Shown here: positions 15,148 through 23,879 of the stretch, piece after piece
Position numbering within the stretch: position 1 is the first letter of the stretch
Layout of the letters: each line of letters starts with the position of its first letter
NCBI RefSeq assembly: GCF_001995255.1
Contig: NZ_MUZR01000010.1
Span: 1 to 64,000, forward strand
Direction of reading: 5' to 3'
Source: Thioalkalivibrio halophilus
GTDB taxonomy: Bacteria; Pseudomonadota; Gammaproteobacteria; Ectothiorhodospirales; Ectothiorhodospiraceae
DNA: 64,000 nt
Program-made: the position numbers and the translations under genes
Notes under the pieces: model-generated
Told to the model about the DNA's origin: nothing
What the model saw: the letters and a program-made list of their open reading frames with translations, nothing else
Databases searched by the model: none

Positions 15148-17451
15148 ATGCTGTTCGCGATTCTTTCAATCTTCGTGGTGGCGGCGCTGGCGCCCGTGGT
15201 GCATCGGGCGACCGGGCGCCACAGCGGCTGGGTTCTGGCCCTGCTGCCGGCGGCCCTGTTCGTTTATTTCGCGAGTTTCGTCCCGACTGTGGCGGCCGGC
15301 GAAACCGTGCGTCTGGCCTGGCAGTGGATGCCCGGGCTGGACGTCCAGTTCTCCTTCCTGATCGATGGCCTGTCGCTGATGTTCGCCCTGCTGATCGCGG
15401 GCATTGGCGTTTTCGTGGTCAGTTATGCCGGACGCTATCTGGAAGGCCACCGGGATCTCGGACGTTTCTATGTCCTGATCCTGTCGTTCATGGGCTCCAT
15501 GCTGGGGCTGGTCCTGGCGGACAACATCATCCTGATGTTCATCTTCTGGGAGCTGACCAGCATCACCTCCTACCTGCTGATCGGCTTCAATCACGAGCAG
15601 CTGAAGGCGCGCAAGGCCGCCCTGCAGGGCCTGATCGTGACCGTCGGCGGTGGCCTGGCCCTGCTGGCCGGATTGGTGCTGCTGGGCGTGGCCTCCGGGT
15701 CCTGGGAGCTTTCGGAGATCCTCGCCGGCGAGGATTCGCTGCACGAGCATGCGCTGTATCTGCCGCTGGTGATCCTGATCCTGCTGGGTACCTTCACCAA
15801 GTCGGCGCAGTTCCCGTTCCATTTCTGGCTGCCGAATGCGATGGCCGCGCCCACGCCGGTGTCGGCCTACCTGCATTCCGCCACCATGGTGAAGGCGGGC
15901 GTGTACCTGATGGCCCGCCTGAATCCGGAGCTGGGCGGCACCGAACTGTGGACCTGGACACTCGGCCTGTTTGGCGCGGTGACCATGTTCACCGGCGCCT
16001 GGATGGCCATCCAGAGCACCGAGATCAAGAAGCTGCTGGCCTACTCCACGGTGATGGCGCTGGGCACGCTGACGATGCTGATCGGCATCGATTCGCCCTA
16101 CGCCGCGATGGCCGGCGCGACTTTCCTTCTGGCGCACTCGCTGTACAAGGGCGCGCTGTTCATGCTCGCCGGTTCCATCGACCACGGCACCGGCGAGAAG
16201 GAAGTCCCGAACATGGGCGGGCTGCGCCGCGCGATGCCACTGACCGCCGCCTTCTCGGTGATTGCCGCGCTGTCGCTGGCCGGGCTGCCGCCGCTGTTCG
16301 GTTTCGTCGGCAAGGAGCTGATGCTCGAGGCGGCGCTGGGTGCGCCGGACGCGCTGGGCGTGGTCCTGCCGCTGCTGGCGGTGGCTTCGGCGATCCTGGT
16401 GGTGGCCGTGGCCGCCATCGTCGGCCTGCGGCCGTTCTTCGGCGCACGCCCGGAGTACGCGCGCACGCCGCATGAATCGCCCGGTGCGATGCTCGCCGGT
16501 CCGGCGGTGCTGGCCACCCTGGGCCTGATCTTCGGCATCTTCCCGGCCCTGGCGCAGCCGCTGGTGGTGGCCACGGCCACCTCCATCCACGGCGCCGATC
16601 CGGAGATGCAGCTCAAGCTGTGGCACGGCATCAACCTGCCGCTGGGCCTGTCCCTGCTGAGTCTCGCCGCGGGTCTGGTCATCTATCGCTTCTGGGATTC
16701 GGTGCGCGCCGGGATCGGCCGGGTCATGGCGCCGGCGTTCCGGGTTGCGCCGGAGCGCGGCTACGATCGTTTCATGGACGGGCTGGTGTGGTTCTCGGCG
16801 TTCCAGACCCGCGTTCTGCAGAACGGCTACCTGCGCACCTACGTGATGGTGACCATGCTGACCACCGTGGCCCTGGTGCTGGCGACCTTCGCCACCCTGG
16901 GCGGGCTTGAGATCACGGTCAGTTTCGCCGACATCCTGGTCCACGAGTGGGTGATCGCCGCGCTGGTGGCGCTGGCGGCGCTGTTCGTGGCGACCACCAA
17001 CTCGCGTCTGGCGGCGGTGGCCTCGCTGGGCATCATCGGTTTCGGTGTGTCGCTGATCTACGTGTTCTTCAGCGCGCCGGACCTGGGCATCACCCAGGTC
17101 CTGGTGGAGACCCTGACCGTGATCCTGCTGGTGCTGGTGCTGTTCCGCCTGCCCGGGTTCCTGAAGTTCTCCAATCCGCTGACGCGGGTGCGTGACGTGA
17201 TCGCCTCGCTGGTGGTGGGCGTGACCATGACCGCGGTCCTGATGGCCACCCTGGGCGTGCAGTACTTCCCGGCGATCTCCGAATACCACATCGCCGAGTC
17301 CGAGCCGTCGGCCTACGGGCGCAACATCGTCAACGTGATCCTGGTCGACTTCCGCGCCCTGGATACCCTGGGCGAGCTGTTCGTGCTCGCGCTGGCGGCG
17401 GTGGGCGTGTACGCGATGATCAAGTTCCGCGCGGAGGACCGCAAGTCATGA
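15148..17451 (+). CDS. mrpA: Na+/H+ antiporter subunit A
   Basis: The large membrane subunit of the Mrp (Mnh) cation/proton antiporter, homologous to the NuoL proton-pumping subunit of complex I. The 767-residue protein has the proton_antipo_M core ([61 protein letters not shown]) and the C-terminal DUF4040-type region ([38 protein letters not shown]). The length fits a separate MrpA with its MBH-like tail. ATG 15148 starts the first helix. The stop overlaps mrpB (ATGATG). The complex exports Na+ and takes up H+, central to pH homeostasis in alkaline brine. Confidence 0.97.
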   Translation: MLFAILSIFVVAALAPVVHRATGRHSGWVLALLPAALFVYFASFVPTVAAGETVRLAWQWMPGLDVQFSFLIDGLSLMFALLIAGIGVFVVSYAGRYLEGHRDLGRFYVLILSFMGSMLGLVLADNIILMFIFWELTSITSYLLIGFNHEQLKARKAALQGLIVTVGGGLALLAGLVLLGVASGSWELSEILAGEDSLHEHALYLPLVILILLGTFTKSAQFPFHFWLPNAMAAPTPVSAYLHSATMVKAGVYLMARLNPELGGTELWTWTLGLFGAVTMFTGAWMAIQSTEIKKLLAYSTVMALGTLTMLIGIDSPYAAMAGATFLLAHSLYKGALFMLAGSIDHGTGEKEVPNMGGLRRAMPLTAAFSVIAALSLAGLPPLFGFVGKELMLEAALGAPDALGVVLPLLAVASAILVVAVAAIVGLRPFFGARPEYARTPHESPGAMLAGPAVLATLGLIFGIFPALAQPLVVATATSIHGADPEMQLKLWHGINLPLGLSLLSLAAGLVIYRFWDSVRAGIGRVMAPAFRVAPERGYDRFMDGLVWFSAFQTRVLQNGYLRTYVMVTMLTTVALVLATFATLGGLEITVSFADILVHEWVIAALVALAALFVATTNSRLAAVASLGIIGFGVSLIYVFFSAPDLGITQVLVETLTVILLVLVLFRLPGFLKFSNPLTRVRDVIASLVVGVTMTAVLMATLGVQYFPAISEYHIAESEPSAYGRNIVNVILVDFRALDTLGELFVLALAAVGVYAMIKFRAEDRKS

Positions 17452-17873
17452 TGGCCGGCTCGCTCATCCTGCAGACGGGGACGCGGCTGCTGCTGCCACT
17501 GCTGCTGCTGTTCTCGGTGTTCCTGCTGCTGCGTGGTCATGACGAGCCGGGCGGCGGGTTCATCGCCGGTCTGGTGGCGGCGATGGCGTTCGCGCTGTAC
17601 ATGTTCGCCTTCGATGTCTACAAGGCGCGCGCCATCCTGCGCATCGACCCGCGCAACATGCTGGGCATCGGTCTGCTGCTGGCGACCGTGTCGGGAGTGC
17701 CCGCGCTGTTGCAGGGGCGTGCCTATCTGACCTCGCTGTGGTGGGACGTGGAGGTCCCGCTGTTCGGCGAGCTCAAGCTCTCCACCCCGCTGGTGTTCGA
17801 CATCGGCGTGTACCTCGTGGTGATCGGCACCGTGCTGACCATCGTCCTGGCCCTGGCGGAGGCGGAAGAATGA
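17448..17873 (+). CDS. mrpB: Na+/H+ antiporter subunit B
   Basis: A 141-residue membrane subunit with four hydrophobic helices and the MnhB/MrpB signature [26 protein letters not shown], followed by [23 protein letters not shown]. It overlaps mrpA by four bases and mrpC by four bases (ATGA), so translation is coupled. It is needed for complex assembly. It is a separate gene here rather than fused to MrpA as in some proteobacteria. Confidence 0.96.
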   Translation: MMAGSLILQTGTRLLLPLLLLFSVFLLLRGHDEPGGGFIAGLVAAMAFALYMFAFDVYKARAILRIDPRNMLGIGLLLATVSGVPALLQGRAYLTSLWWDVEVPLFGELKLSTPLVFDIGVYLVVIGTVLTIVLALAEAEE

Positions 17874-18223
17874 CTGCGGAACCCCTGCTCGCGATCCTGG
17901 TGGGCGTGCTGTTTGCCACGGCCACCTACCTGATGTTGCGGCGCAGCCTGGTCAAGCTGGTGATCGGCCTGATCCTGCTGTCCAACGCCGCCAACCTGCT
18001 GATCTTTGCCACCTCGGGGCTGACCCGGGGTGCGCCGCCGCTGATCCCCGAAGGCATGCTCACGCCCGAAGGGCCGGTGGCCGACCCGTTGCCGCAGGCC
18101 CTGATCCTCACCGCGATCGTCATCAGCTTCGGTGTGCTCGCCTTTGCGGTGGTGCTGATCCATCGCGCCTATGAGGTCGTGGGTGCAGATGACCTGGACG
18201 AAATGAAGGATACGGACACGTGA
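17870..18223 (+). CDS. mrpC: Na+/H+ antiporter subunit C
   Basis: A 117-residue NuoK-like membrane subunit with three helices. Family features are [30 protein letters not shown] and [31 protein letters not shown], the latter a near-universal MrpC stretch. It starts at ATG 17870 overlapping the mrpB stop and ends overlapping the GTG of mrpD. The acidic tail ([11 protein letters not shown]) faces the cytoplasm or periplasm. Confidence 0.96.
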   Translation: MTAEPLLAILVGVLFATATYLMLRRSLVKLVIGLILLSNAANLLIFATSGLTRGAPPLIPEGMLTPEGPVADPLPQALILTAIVISFGVLAFAVVLIHRAYEVVGADDLDEMKDTDT

Positions 18224-19734
18224 GGATCGAGGTCGCCCTTCCGGTCATCATCCCCCTGTTTTTCGGGGCCCTCGCGCTTGCCGTCTGGCAATGGCGCGGG
18301 GTCCAGCGCGCGGTGGGCGTGCTGGGCAGCGCGGCGCTGACCGCGTCCGGTATCTGGCTGCTGGTCGCGGTGTGGAATGATGGCGTCCTGGCCATGCACA
18401 TGGGGAGCTGGCAGGCGCCGTTCGGCATCGTGCTGGCGGCCGATCTGCTGAGCGCGACCATGGTCCTGCTCACCGGGGTGATGGGGCTGATCGTGGCCCT
18501 GTACTCGCTGGTGTCGATGACGCCGGATCACGAGCGCTTCGGCTACCACCCGCTGCTGCAGCTGCTGCTGGCCGGGGTGGCAGGGGCCTTCCTGACCGGG
18601 GACATCTTCAACCTGTATGTGTGGATCGAGGTCCTGCTGGTCGCGTCCTTCGCCCTGCTGATCCTGGGCGGGGAACGCGCACAGATGGAGGGGGCGATCA
18701 AGTACGTCACCCTCAATCTCATCTCCTCGCTGATTCTGCTGGCGGCGGTAGGCCTGACCTACGGCATGTTCGGTACCCTGAACATGGCGGATCTTGCCGC
18801 GAAGATGGGCGAGGCCGAGAATACCGGGCTGGTAACCGTGGTCGGCGTACTGTTCATGGTCGCCTTCGCCATCAAGGCCGCAGCCTTCCCGCTGTTCTTC
18901 TGGCTGCCGGCCTCCTACCACACCCCGCCGGTGGCGATCTCCGCGATCTTCGCCGCACTGCTGACCAAGGTCGGGGTGTATGCGCTGATCCGCTTCTTCA
19001 CCCTGATGTTCACCGAGGCCCCGGAGGTCACCCAGACCATCCTGCTCTGGGGTTCCGGCTTCACCATGCTGGTAGGCGTGCTGGGCGCGGCGGCGCAGTT
19101 CGAGTTCCGCCGCATCCTGGCCTTCCACAGTGTCAGCCAGATCGGCTACATCATCATGGGGCTGGCGCTGCATACGCCGCTGGCGCTCGCCGGATCGCTG
19201 TTGTTCATCATCCATCACAGCGTGGTCAAGACCAACCTGTTCCTGATCAGCGGGATCTCCTATTTCGCCCGCGGGACGCACGAGCTGAAGGACCTGGGTG
19301 GCCTGTACCGTACCCACCCCGGGCTGTCGGTGCTGTTCCTGATCTCGGCCCTGTCGCTGGCCGGCCTGCCGCCACTGTCCGGCTTCCTGGTCAAGCTGAT
19401 GCTGGTGCGCGCCGGTCTGGAGATCGAAGCCTACTGGATCGTGGGCATCGCCCTGCTGACCGGCCTGCTGACGTTCTACTCGATGGTGAAGATCTGGGCC
19501 GAGGCGTTCTGGAAGGCCGATCCACGTGGCGAGGAGGCCCCCGCCAACGGGGCCGCCTGGCCCGGCCGCGGCGGCCTGTGGCTGCTGTACGGTCCGGTGG
19601 CGGCGCTGGCGGCGCTGGCGGTGCTGATGGGCGTGGCGGCCGAGCCGTTCCTGCAGCTGTCGATCGCAGCGGGTGAGCAGATGCTGGATGTGGATGCCTA
19701 TGTCGAGGCGATTCTGGGGGCCGACGCGCGATGA
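18220..19734 (+). CDS. mrpD: Na+/H+ antiporter subunit D
   Basis: A 504-residue proton-antiporter subunit related to NuoM/NuoN. Core motifs include [63 protein letters not shown] and [13 protein letters not shown], with the Lys and Glu residues of the proton path. It begins at GTG 18220 in a GTGA overlap with mrpC and its stop overlaps mrpE (ATGA). Together with MrpA it probably carries the proton pathway. Confidence 0.97.
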   Translation: MRIEVALPVIIPLFFGALALAVWQWRGVQRAVGVLGSAALTASGIWLLVAVWNDGVLAMHMGSWQAPFGIVLAADLLSATMVLLTGVMGLIVALYSLVSMTPDHERFGYHPLLQLLLAGVAGAFLTGDIFNLYVWIEVLLVASFALLILGGERAQMEGAIKYVTLNLISSLILLAAVGLTYGMFGTLNMADLAAKMGEAENTGLVTVVGVLFMVAFAIKAAAFPLFFWLPASYHTPPVAISAIFAALLTKVGVYALIRFFTLMFTEAPEVTQTILLWGSGFTMLVGVLGAAAQFEFRRILAFHSVSQIGYIIMGLALHTPLALAGSLLFIIHHSVVKTNLFLISGISYFARGTHELKDLGGLYRTHPGLSVLFLISALSLAGLPPLSGFLVKLMLVRAGLEIEAYWIVGIALLTGLLTFYSMVKIWAEAFWKADPRGEEAPANGAAWPGRGGLWLLYGPVAALAALAVLMGVAAEPFLQLSIAAGEQMLDVDAYVEAILGADAR

Positions 19735-20204
19735 ACCTGCTCGCACTCAACCTGCTGCTGGCGGTGGCCTGGATGATGCTGACCGGCAGCTTCACGGCCA
19801 ACAGCCTGCTTGCCGGGCTGGTTTTCAGCTATCTGGCGCTGTGGGTCGCGTTCAACCGCAAGGCGGATCACAGCAGCTTCTTCTGGAAGGTGCCGAAAGT
19901 GATCTCGTTTATCGGCTTCTTCATCTATGATCTGGTCAAGGCCAACCTGGTAGTGGCCTGGGACGTGCTCACGCCCACCCATTTGATGAAGCCCGGCGTG
20001 ATCGCATTCCCGCTGCGCGCCCATACCGATGCCCAGATCACCGTGCTGGCCAACCTGATCTCGGTGACACCGGGCACCCTCAGCCTGGATGTCTCCACCG
20101 ATCGCAAGGTGCTGTACATTCATGCGATGTATCTGCAGGACGAGGACAAGCTGAGGCGCGAACTGCAGGACCTGGAAAGCCGCGTGATGGAGCTGATCGA
20201 CTGA
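19731..20204 (+). CDS. mrpE: Na+/H+ antiporter subunit E
   Basis: A 157-residue subunit with two N-terminal helices, then a cytoplasmic domain with the MrpE pattern VANLISVTPGTLSLDVSTDRKVLYIHAMY and an acidic helical tail. It overlaps mrpD by four bases and touches mrpF at TGATG. It is thought to be structural in the complex. Confidence 0.95.
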   Translation: MNLLALNLLLAVAWMMLTGSFTANSLLAGLVFSYLALWVAFNRKADHSSFFWKVPKVISFIGFFIYDLVKANLVVAWDVLTPTHLMKPGVIAFPLRAHTDAQITVLANLISVTPGTLSLDVSTDRKVLYIHAMYLQDEDKLRRELQDLESRVMELID

Positions 20205-20485
20205 TGCCGATTCTCGACTGGGCCGTGACCGCGACCTTCGTGATCCTCAGCCTGGCGCTGGTGATCATCTTCATCCGTCTGATCAAGGGACCGAGCCTGC
20301 CCGACCGGGTGGTGGCGCTGGAGCTGATCGCATCGTTGACGGTCGGGTTCATCGCGACCCATGCGGTGGCCACGCGCATGGCCAACTTCCTCGACGTGGC
20401 CGTGGTCCTGGCACTCACCGCGTTCCTCGCCGCGGTGGGCTTCGCGCGTTATCTGGAAAAGGGAGGGGAGCGTAGTGATGATTGA
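20204..20485 (+). CDS. mrpF: Na+/H+ antiporter subunit F
   Basis: A 93-residue membrane subunit with three helices and the MrpF signature RLIKGPSLPDRVVALELIASLTVGFIA, then FLDVAVVLALTAFLAAVGFARYLEKG. The ATG shares its first base with the mrpE stop codon. The 3' end overlaps the start of mrpG. Confidence 0.95.
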   Translation: MPILDWAVTATFVILSLALVIIFIRLIKGPSLPDRVVALELIASLTVGFIATHAVATRMANFLDVAVVLALTAFLAAVGFARYLEKGGERSDD

Positions 20486-20876
20486 ACTGCTCACCGCGTT
20501 CCTGTTGCTGCTGGGTTCGTTGCTGATGCTGCTGGCTGCCCTGGGCGCCCTGCGCATGCCGGACCTGCTGACGCGCATGCACGCGACGACCAAGGCGGGT
20601 GCTCTGGGGGGCGGGACCATGGTGGTAGCCGTCGCCGTGTTTTTCGATGATGGTGCGGTAACCGCGCGGGCGCTGGCGATCGTGGTGTTCATCATCCTCA
20701 CCGCGCCGGTGGCCGCGCACCTGATCGGTCGCGCCGGGTATTTCGTCGGCATCCCGCTGTGGGAAGGCACCCTCAAGGACGAACTGAAGAATCGCTACGA
20801 TCCCGAGACCCATACCCTTGCCTCGGAGGATTCCGAGGCCTCGTCCGGCTCCACCGAAAAACGCGACCACGACTGA
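20478..20876 (+). CDS. mrpG: Na+/H+ antiporter subunit G
   Basis: A 132-residue membrane subunit with the MrpG signature GALRMPDLLTRMHATTKAGALGGG and a later helix ending TAPVAAHLIGRAGYF. ATG 20478 is preceded by GGGAGGGGAG at seven bases and overlaps the last codons of mrpF. The C-terminus carries an extra acidic, Ser-rich hydrophilic tail (about residues 100-132). It is the last gene of the seven-gene operon. Confidence 0.95.
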   Translation: MIELLTAFLLLLGSLLMLLAALGALRMPDLLTRMHATTKAGALGGGTMVVAVAVFFDDGAVTARALAIVVFIILTAPVAAHLIGRAGYFVGIPLWEGTLKDELKNRYDPETHTLASEDSEASSGSTEKRDHD

Positions 20877-20952
20877 CTTCCCGCTCCCCGCAGGACGCCC
20901 GTCGGACTCGGTGATCCCCGCCGGAGCCGCTCGCGCAGAACCGCTCGCGCAC

Positions 20953-20980
20953 AAAAAAGCCGGGGCCCGAAGGCCCCGGC
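20953..20980 (-). terminator. Terminator of the SOR-like gene
   Basis: GCCGGGGCC and GGCCCCGGC form a stem. Reading on minus it is followed by six T (AAAAAA at 20953-20958 on plus). It lies about 47 bp past the stop of the SOR-like gene. No T run follows on the plus side, so it does not serve mrpG. Confidence 0.9.
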
Positions 20981-21026
20981 AAGTTCACGCTTCTCGTACG
21001 AAGGGGTGTCCGGAGAGATGCCCGAA

Positions 21027-21476
21027 TCAGGCTGCGTGGGTCTCCTTGGCCTCGCGCGCGGCCTTCGCCTCTTCGGGATCGTAGGCCGCGCCGGACCACA
21101 ACATCTCGTAGGCGATCTCCTCGTTGCCGTTCTCGCACAGGTCCAGGACCTCCTGGAACAGCGGCTGGAAGGTCTCGCTGCGGTGCGACTCCTCGTGCTC
21201 CTCGAAGCTGCGCCAGAAGGTGATGATCAGCGCTTCCTTGTCCTTCATCGGGCTCTCCACGGCCTGGCCGATGGTGGAACCCTCGTTGGACACCGAGCCC
21301 GAGTTCAGGGCCACGAAGCCGCCGACAAAGCCGCTGTCCGAGTGGTAGGTCTTCACGTTCTCGCACAGTACGGCCACGCGTTCCTGCAGGTCGTCGATGC
21401 TGTATTCCGGCTTGAGGATGACCCGGTTGATGGTCACCACGCCGTCCGGCGGAAAGTTCTGGATCAGGTTGCTCAT
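21027..21476 (-). CDS. Short sulfur oxygenase reductase-like protein
   Basis: A 149-residue soluble protein resembling the N-terminal half of sulfur oxygenase reductase (SOR, about 310 residues). From memory of the Acidianus enzyme, C38 (AVLCENVKTYHSDSGFVGGF) lines up with the persulfide Cys31. H94 and H98 (TFWRSFEEHEESHRSE) line up with iron ligands His86 and His90, and E120 (EEIAYEM) is placed like Glu114. It would be a single ferredoxin-like domain without the C-terminal repeat. A strong site (AAGGAGGA) precedes the ATG. It faces an ArsR-rhodanese regulator across 217 bp with two dyads. Enzymatic sulfur oxidation is not shown; a sulfur or persulfide-handling role is inference. Confidence 0.6.
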   Translation of the reverse strand: MSNLIQNFPPDGVVTINRVILKPEYSIDDLQERVAVLCENVKTYHSDSGFVGGFVALNSGSVSNEGSTIGQAVESPMKDKEALIITFWRSFEEHEESHRSETFQPLFQEVLDLCENGNEEIAYEMLWSGAAYDPEEAKAAREAKETHAA

Positions 21477-21520
21477 AACGTCCTCCTTGGTTTGAGGAAG
21501 ATGCCCGGGGGCATTGTGGC

Positions 21521-21552
21521 TTCATTCAGCGAATCAGAATGTGCTGAATGAA
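21521..21552. promoter_or_regulatory. Inverted repeat upstream of the SOR-like gene
   Basis: TTCATTCAGC (21521-21530) and GCTGAATGAA (21543-21552) are perfect 10 bp arms 12 bp apart, 45 bp upstream of the SOR-like start. The ATTC/GAAT cores recall the second dyad at 21657-21680. It could be an operator for the neighbouring ArsR-family regulator. Confidence 0.5.
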
Positions 21553-21656
21553 TTGTTGACCAATTTACTCAGAAATAGGTGGCACGCAACAAAGGCACAA
21601 GGGCCGAAGGGCCTGTGGAAACCGGGGTTGTGTCGCCGGGCCGGTCTCGGTATCGT

Positions 21657-21680
21657 TCATTCCAAAGAATATTGGAATGA
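21657..21680. promoter_or_regulatory. Probable ArsR-family operator before the ArsR-rhodanese gene
   Basis: TCATTCCAA and TTGGAATGA are perfect 9 bp arms separated by AGAATA, ending 13 bp upstream of the regulator's ATG. The length and spacing suit a winged-helix dimer, and the position suits autorepression. Confidence 0.65.
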
Positions 21681-21693
21681 TAGTTACACCGGG

Positions 21694-22362
21694 ATGGACG
21701 AGCGCGAACTGAAGGATGTGCTGTACGAGCAGGTGGCGCGGATTACGCGCGCCGCGGCCAGCCCCAGGCGCCTGGAGCTGATCGAGGTGCTGGTGCAGGG
21801 CGAGAAGACCGTCGAGCAGTTGGCGGCGGACACCGACATCAGCGTCAAACTGGCCAGTGCCCACCTCAAGGCCCTGCGCGAGGCCCGTCTGGTGGAGGCT
21901 CGTCGCGCCGGGCGTCATGTCCACTATCGTCTCGCTGGCCGCCACGTCGCGGACTTCTGGGTGGTGCTGCGTTCGCTGGCCGAGGAGCGCCTTCTGGAGC
22001 TGCAGGCGGCCACCCGCGAGCTGACCGAGTGCGCCGACGAGCTGGCCCCGGTCGCCGGTCCGGAACTGCTGGAACAGGCCCGGCGCGGCGACGTGGTGGT
22101 GCTGGACGTGCGCCCCGGGGTCGAGTACGCCGCCGGGCATCTCCCCTGCGCGCGCTCCATCCCGCTGCAAGAGCTGAATCAGCGCCTGCAGGAACTGCCG
22201 GCCGACCGCCCGGTGGTCGCTTACTGCCGTGGCCCCTACTGCCTGATGGCGAAAGAGGCCGTCGCCCTGCTGCGCGAGCACGGGATCGCTGCGCAACGCG
22301 TGGAGGAGGGCGTGGCCGAATGGCGCCACGCGGGCCTGCCGCTGACCGACGAGCGGGACTGA
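21694..22362 (+). CDS. ArsR-family regulator fused to a rhodanese domain
   Basis: A 222-residue protein with a winged-helix DNA-binding domain (about 15-100; LELIEVLVQGEKTVEQLAA, SAHLKALREARLVEARRAGRHVHYRL). A rhodanese domain follows (about 118-218), with LDVRPGVEYAAGHLPCARSIPL and the active-site loop YCRGPYC (C178, C183). The ArsR domain has no Cys metal site, so sensing probably uses persulfide or thiol chemistry at the rhodanese loop. It starts at ATG 21694 just after a 9-6-9 dyad. An MFS transporter follows 51 bp downstream and a SOR-like gene is divergent, suggesting control of a sulfur-related pair. Confidence 0.88.
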   Translation: MDERELKDVLYEQVARITRAAASPRRLELIEVLVQGEKTVEQLAADTDISVKLASAHLKALREARLVEARRAGRHVHYRLAGRHVADFWVVLRSLAEERLLELQAATRELTECADELAPVAGPELLEQARRGDVVVLDVRPGVEYAAGHLPCARSIPLQELNQRLQELPADRPVVAYCRGPYCLMAKEAVALLREHGIAAQRVEEGVAEWRHAGLPLTDERD

Positions 22363-22413
22363 CGCGGCCGGGCCCCGGCCGCGAGACAACGCATTTCCAG
22401 AGGAAACCGGAAC

Positions 22414-23733
22414 ATGGACAAGCACAAGGCCGCCGAGGCCTACGATCACATCACGCACGGGATCCGCGAGAACCTCGGGCAGTTCAGCCAGCAGCTGATC
22501 CAGGTTTTCTTCGTCGGCCTGACGATCGGGATGATGCGTACGGTCATCCCGGCGCTGGCCGAGGAGGAGTTCGGCGTCGCCGAGGGCTCGTTCATGCTGC
22601 TGACGGCCTTCGTGGTGGCCTTCGGTATCGTGAAGGGGGCGCTCAATTTCGTCGCCGGCCGGCTGTCCGAGCGCATGGGCCGCAAGAATGTCCTGCTGCT
22701 GGGCTGGCTGTCGGCCATCCCGATCCCGTTCATGATCCTGTACGCCCCGACCTGGGGCTGGATCGTGGCGGCGACCGTGTTGCTGGGCGTGAACCAGGGT
22801 CTGGCCTGGTCGATGACCCAGACCGCCAAGATGGACATCACCCGGGCCGACGAGCGCGGCTTCACCATGGGGATGAACGAGTTCTCCGGCTATGTCGGGG
22901 TGGCGGTCGCCGGGATTGTTACCGGCTACATGGCGGCGGCGTTCGGTCCGCGTGTCGGTCTGCTGATCTTCGGTCTGGTGGTGATCGCGCTGGCGATCCT
23001 CATGACCGTGCTGCTGGTGCGCGAGACCCTGGATTGGGCGAAGGCCGAAGGGGCTCGCCACGCGGCCGGCCGCAACGACGGGCCGGTGGCGCGCTATCCG
23101 CAGAACATCGCGGATTCACCCACGACCTGGCAGGTGTTCACCCTGATGTCCTGGCGCGATCGCCGCATGGCCGCGTTTTCCCAGGCCGGCCTGGTGGAGA
23201 AGTTCGTGGATGCCCTGGTGTGGGTGTTCTACCCGGTGTTCCTCTATCAGCAGGGGCTCAGCCTTGCGGCCATTGGCTGGGTGGTCGGGATCTACGGTTT
23301 CGTCTGGGGCGGTTCCCAGTTTGCCACCGGACGGCTGTCTGACCACATTGGCCGCATGAAGCCGATCGTCTGGGGCATGTGGATCTGCGGTGCCGGGGTG
23401 GCCCTGACCCTGCTCGGCCAGGGCGTGTTTTGGTGGTCGTTCGCTGCGGCCGTGACCGGCTTCGGCATGGCGTTGCTGTACCCCAACCTGAGTGCCGCGG
23501 TGGCCGACATCGCGCATCCGAACTGGCGCGGTTCGGCGATCGGCACCTACCGTTTCTGGCGTGACCTGGGTTACGGGATCGGTGCGCTGGGGCTGGGTAT
23601 CGTGGCCCATGTGGGCGGTACGGTGGACTGGGGTTTCTGGTTCGTGGCCATCGCCATGTTCTTGTCCGGTGCAGCCGTCTGGTGGTGGGGCGAGGAGACC
23701 CATCCGCGCCTGAACCCGGCCGACCCGCAGTAG
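22414..23733 (+). CDS. MFS transporter
   Basis: A 439-residue inner-membrane transporter of the major facilitator superfamily with about 12 hydrophobic helices. The loop 2-3 motif is GRLSERMGRKNVLLLGW and the matching loop in the second half is GRLSDHIGRMKPIVWGM. The start, MDKHKAAEAYDHITHGIRENLGQFSQQLIQVF, has AGAGGAAAC upstream. It follows the ArsR-rhodanese gene by 51 bp, probably in one operon. Substrate unknown; the neighbours suggest a sulfur compound or a thiol-reactive toxicant. Confidence 0.88.
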   Translation: MDKHKAAEAYDHITHGIRENLGQFSQQLIQVFFVGLTIGMMRTVIPALAEEEFGVAEGSFMLLTAFVVAFGIVKGALNFVAGRLSERMGRKNVLLLGWLSAIPIPFMILYAPTWGWIVAATVLLGVNQGLAWSMTQTAKMDITRADERGFTMGMNEFSGYVGVAVAGIVTGYMAAAFGPRVGLLIFGLVVIALAILMTVLLVRETLDWAKAEGARHAAGRNDGPVARYPQNIADSPTTWQVFTLMSWRDRRMAAFSQAGLVEKFVDALVWVFYPVFLYQQGLSLAAIGWVVGIYGFVWGGSQFATGRLSDHIGRMKPIVWGMWICGAGVALTLLGQGVFWWSFAAAVTGFGMALLYPNLSAAVADIAHPNWRGSAIGTYRFWRDLGYGIGALGLGIVAHVGGTVDWGFWFVAIAMFLSGAAVWWWGEETHPRLNPADPQ

Positions 23734-23788
23734 GCCACCGCCGGGGTCGCAGCGGGCCGCACCGACCCCCGGCCGGAGCCCGGTCGGA

Positions 23789-23822
23789 GCCCGGCGCGTG
23801 CAGGCACGCCGGGCCGGCTTTT
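23789..23822 (+). terminator. Possible terminator after the MFS gene
   Basis: GCCCGGCG and CGCCGGGC flank a 10-nt loop and are followed by CGGCTTTT. The stem is strong but the T run is short. Confidence 0.5.
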
Positions 23823-23841
23823 CCGTCACGGGATCGGGGCG

Positions 23842-23871
23842 TTGGCGCGGGGCGACCGCGGTCCGTACACT
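23842..23871 (+). promoter_or_regulatory. mazG promoter, probably giving a leaderless mRNA
   Basis: TTGGCG (23842-23847), an 18 bp spacer and TACACT (23866-23871). The expected start is near 23878, about two bases before the mazG ATG, and no ribosome binding site is present. Confidence 0.6.
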
Positions 23872-23879
23872 GCCCGCAC

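Noticed and set aside
15166-17289. A 707-codon minus-strand frame opposite mrpA
   Set aside because: His/Gln/Arg-rich shadow of a hydrophobic gene; mrpA is unmistakable.
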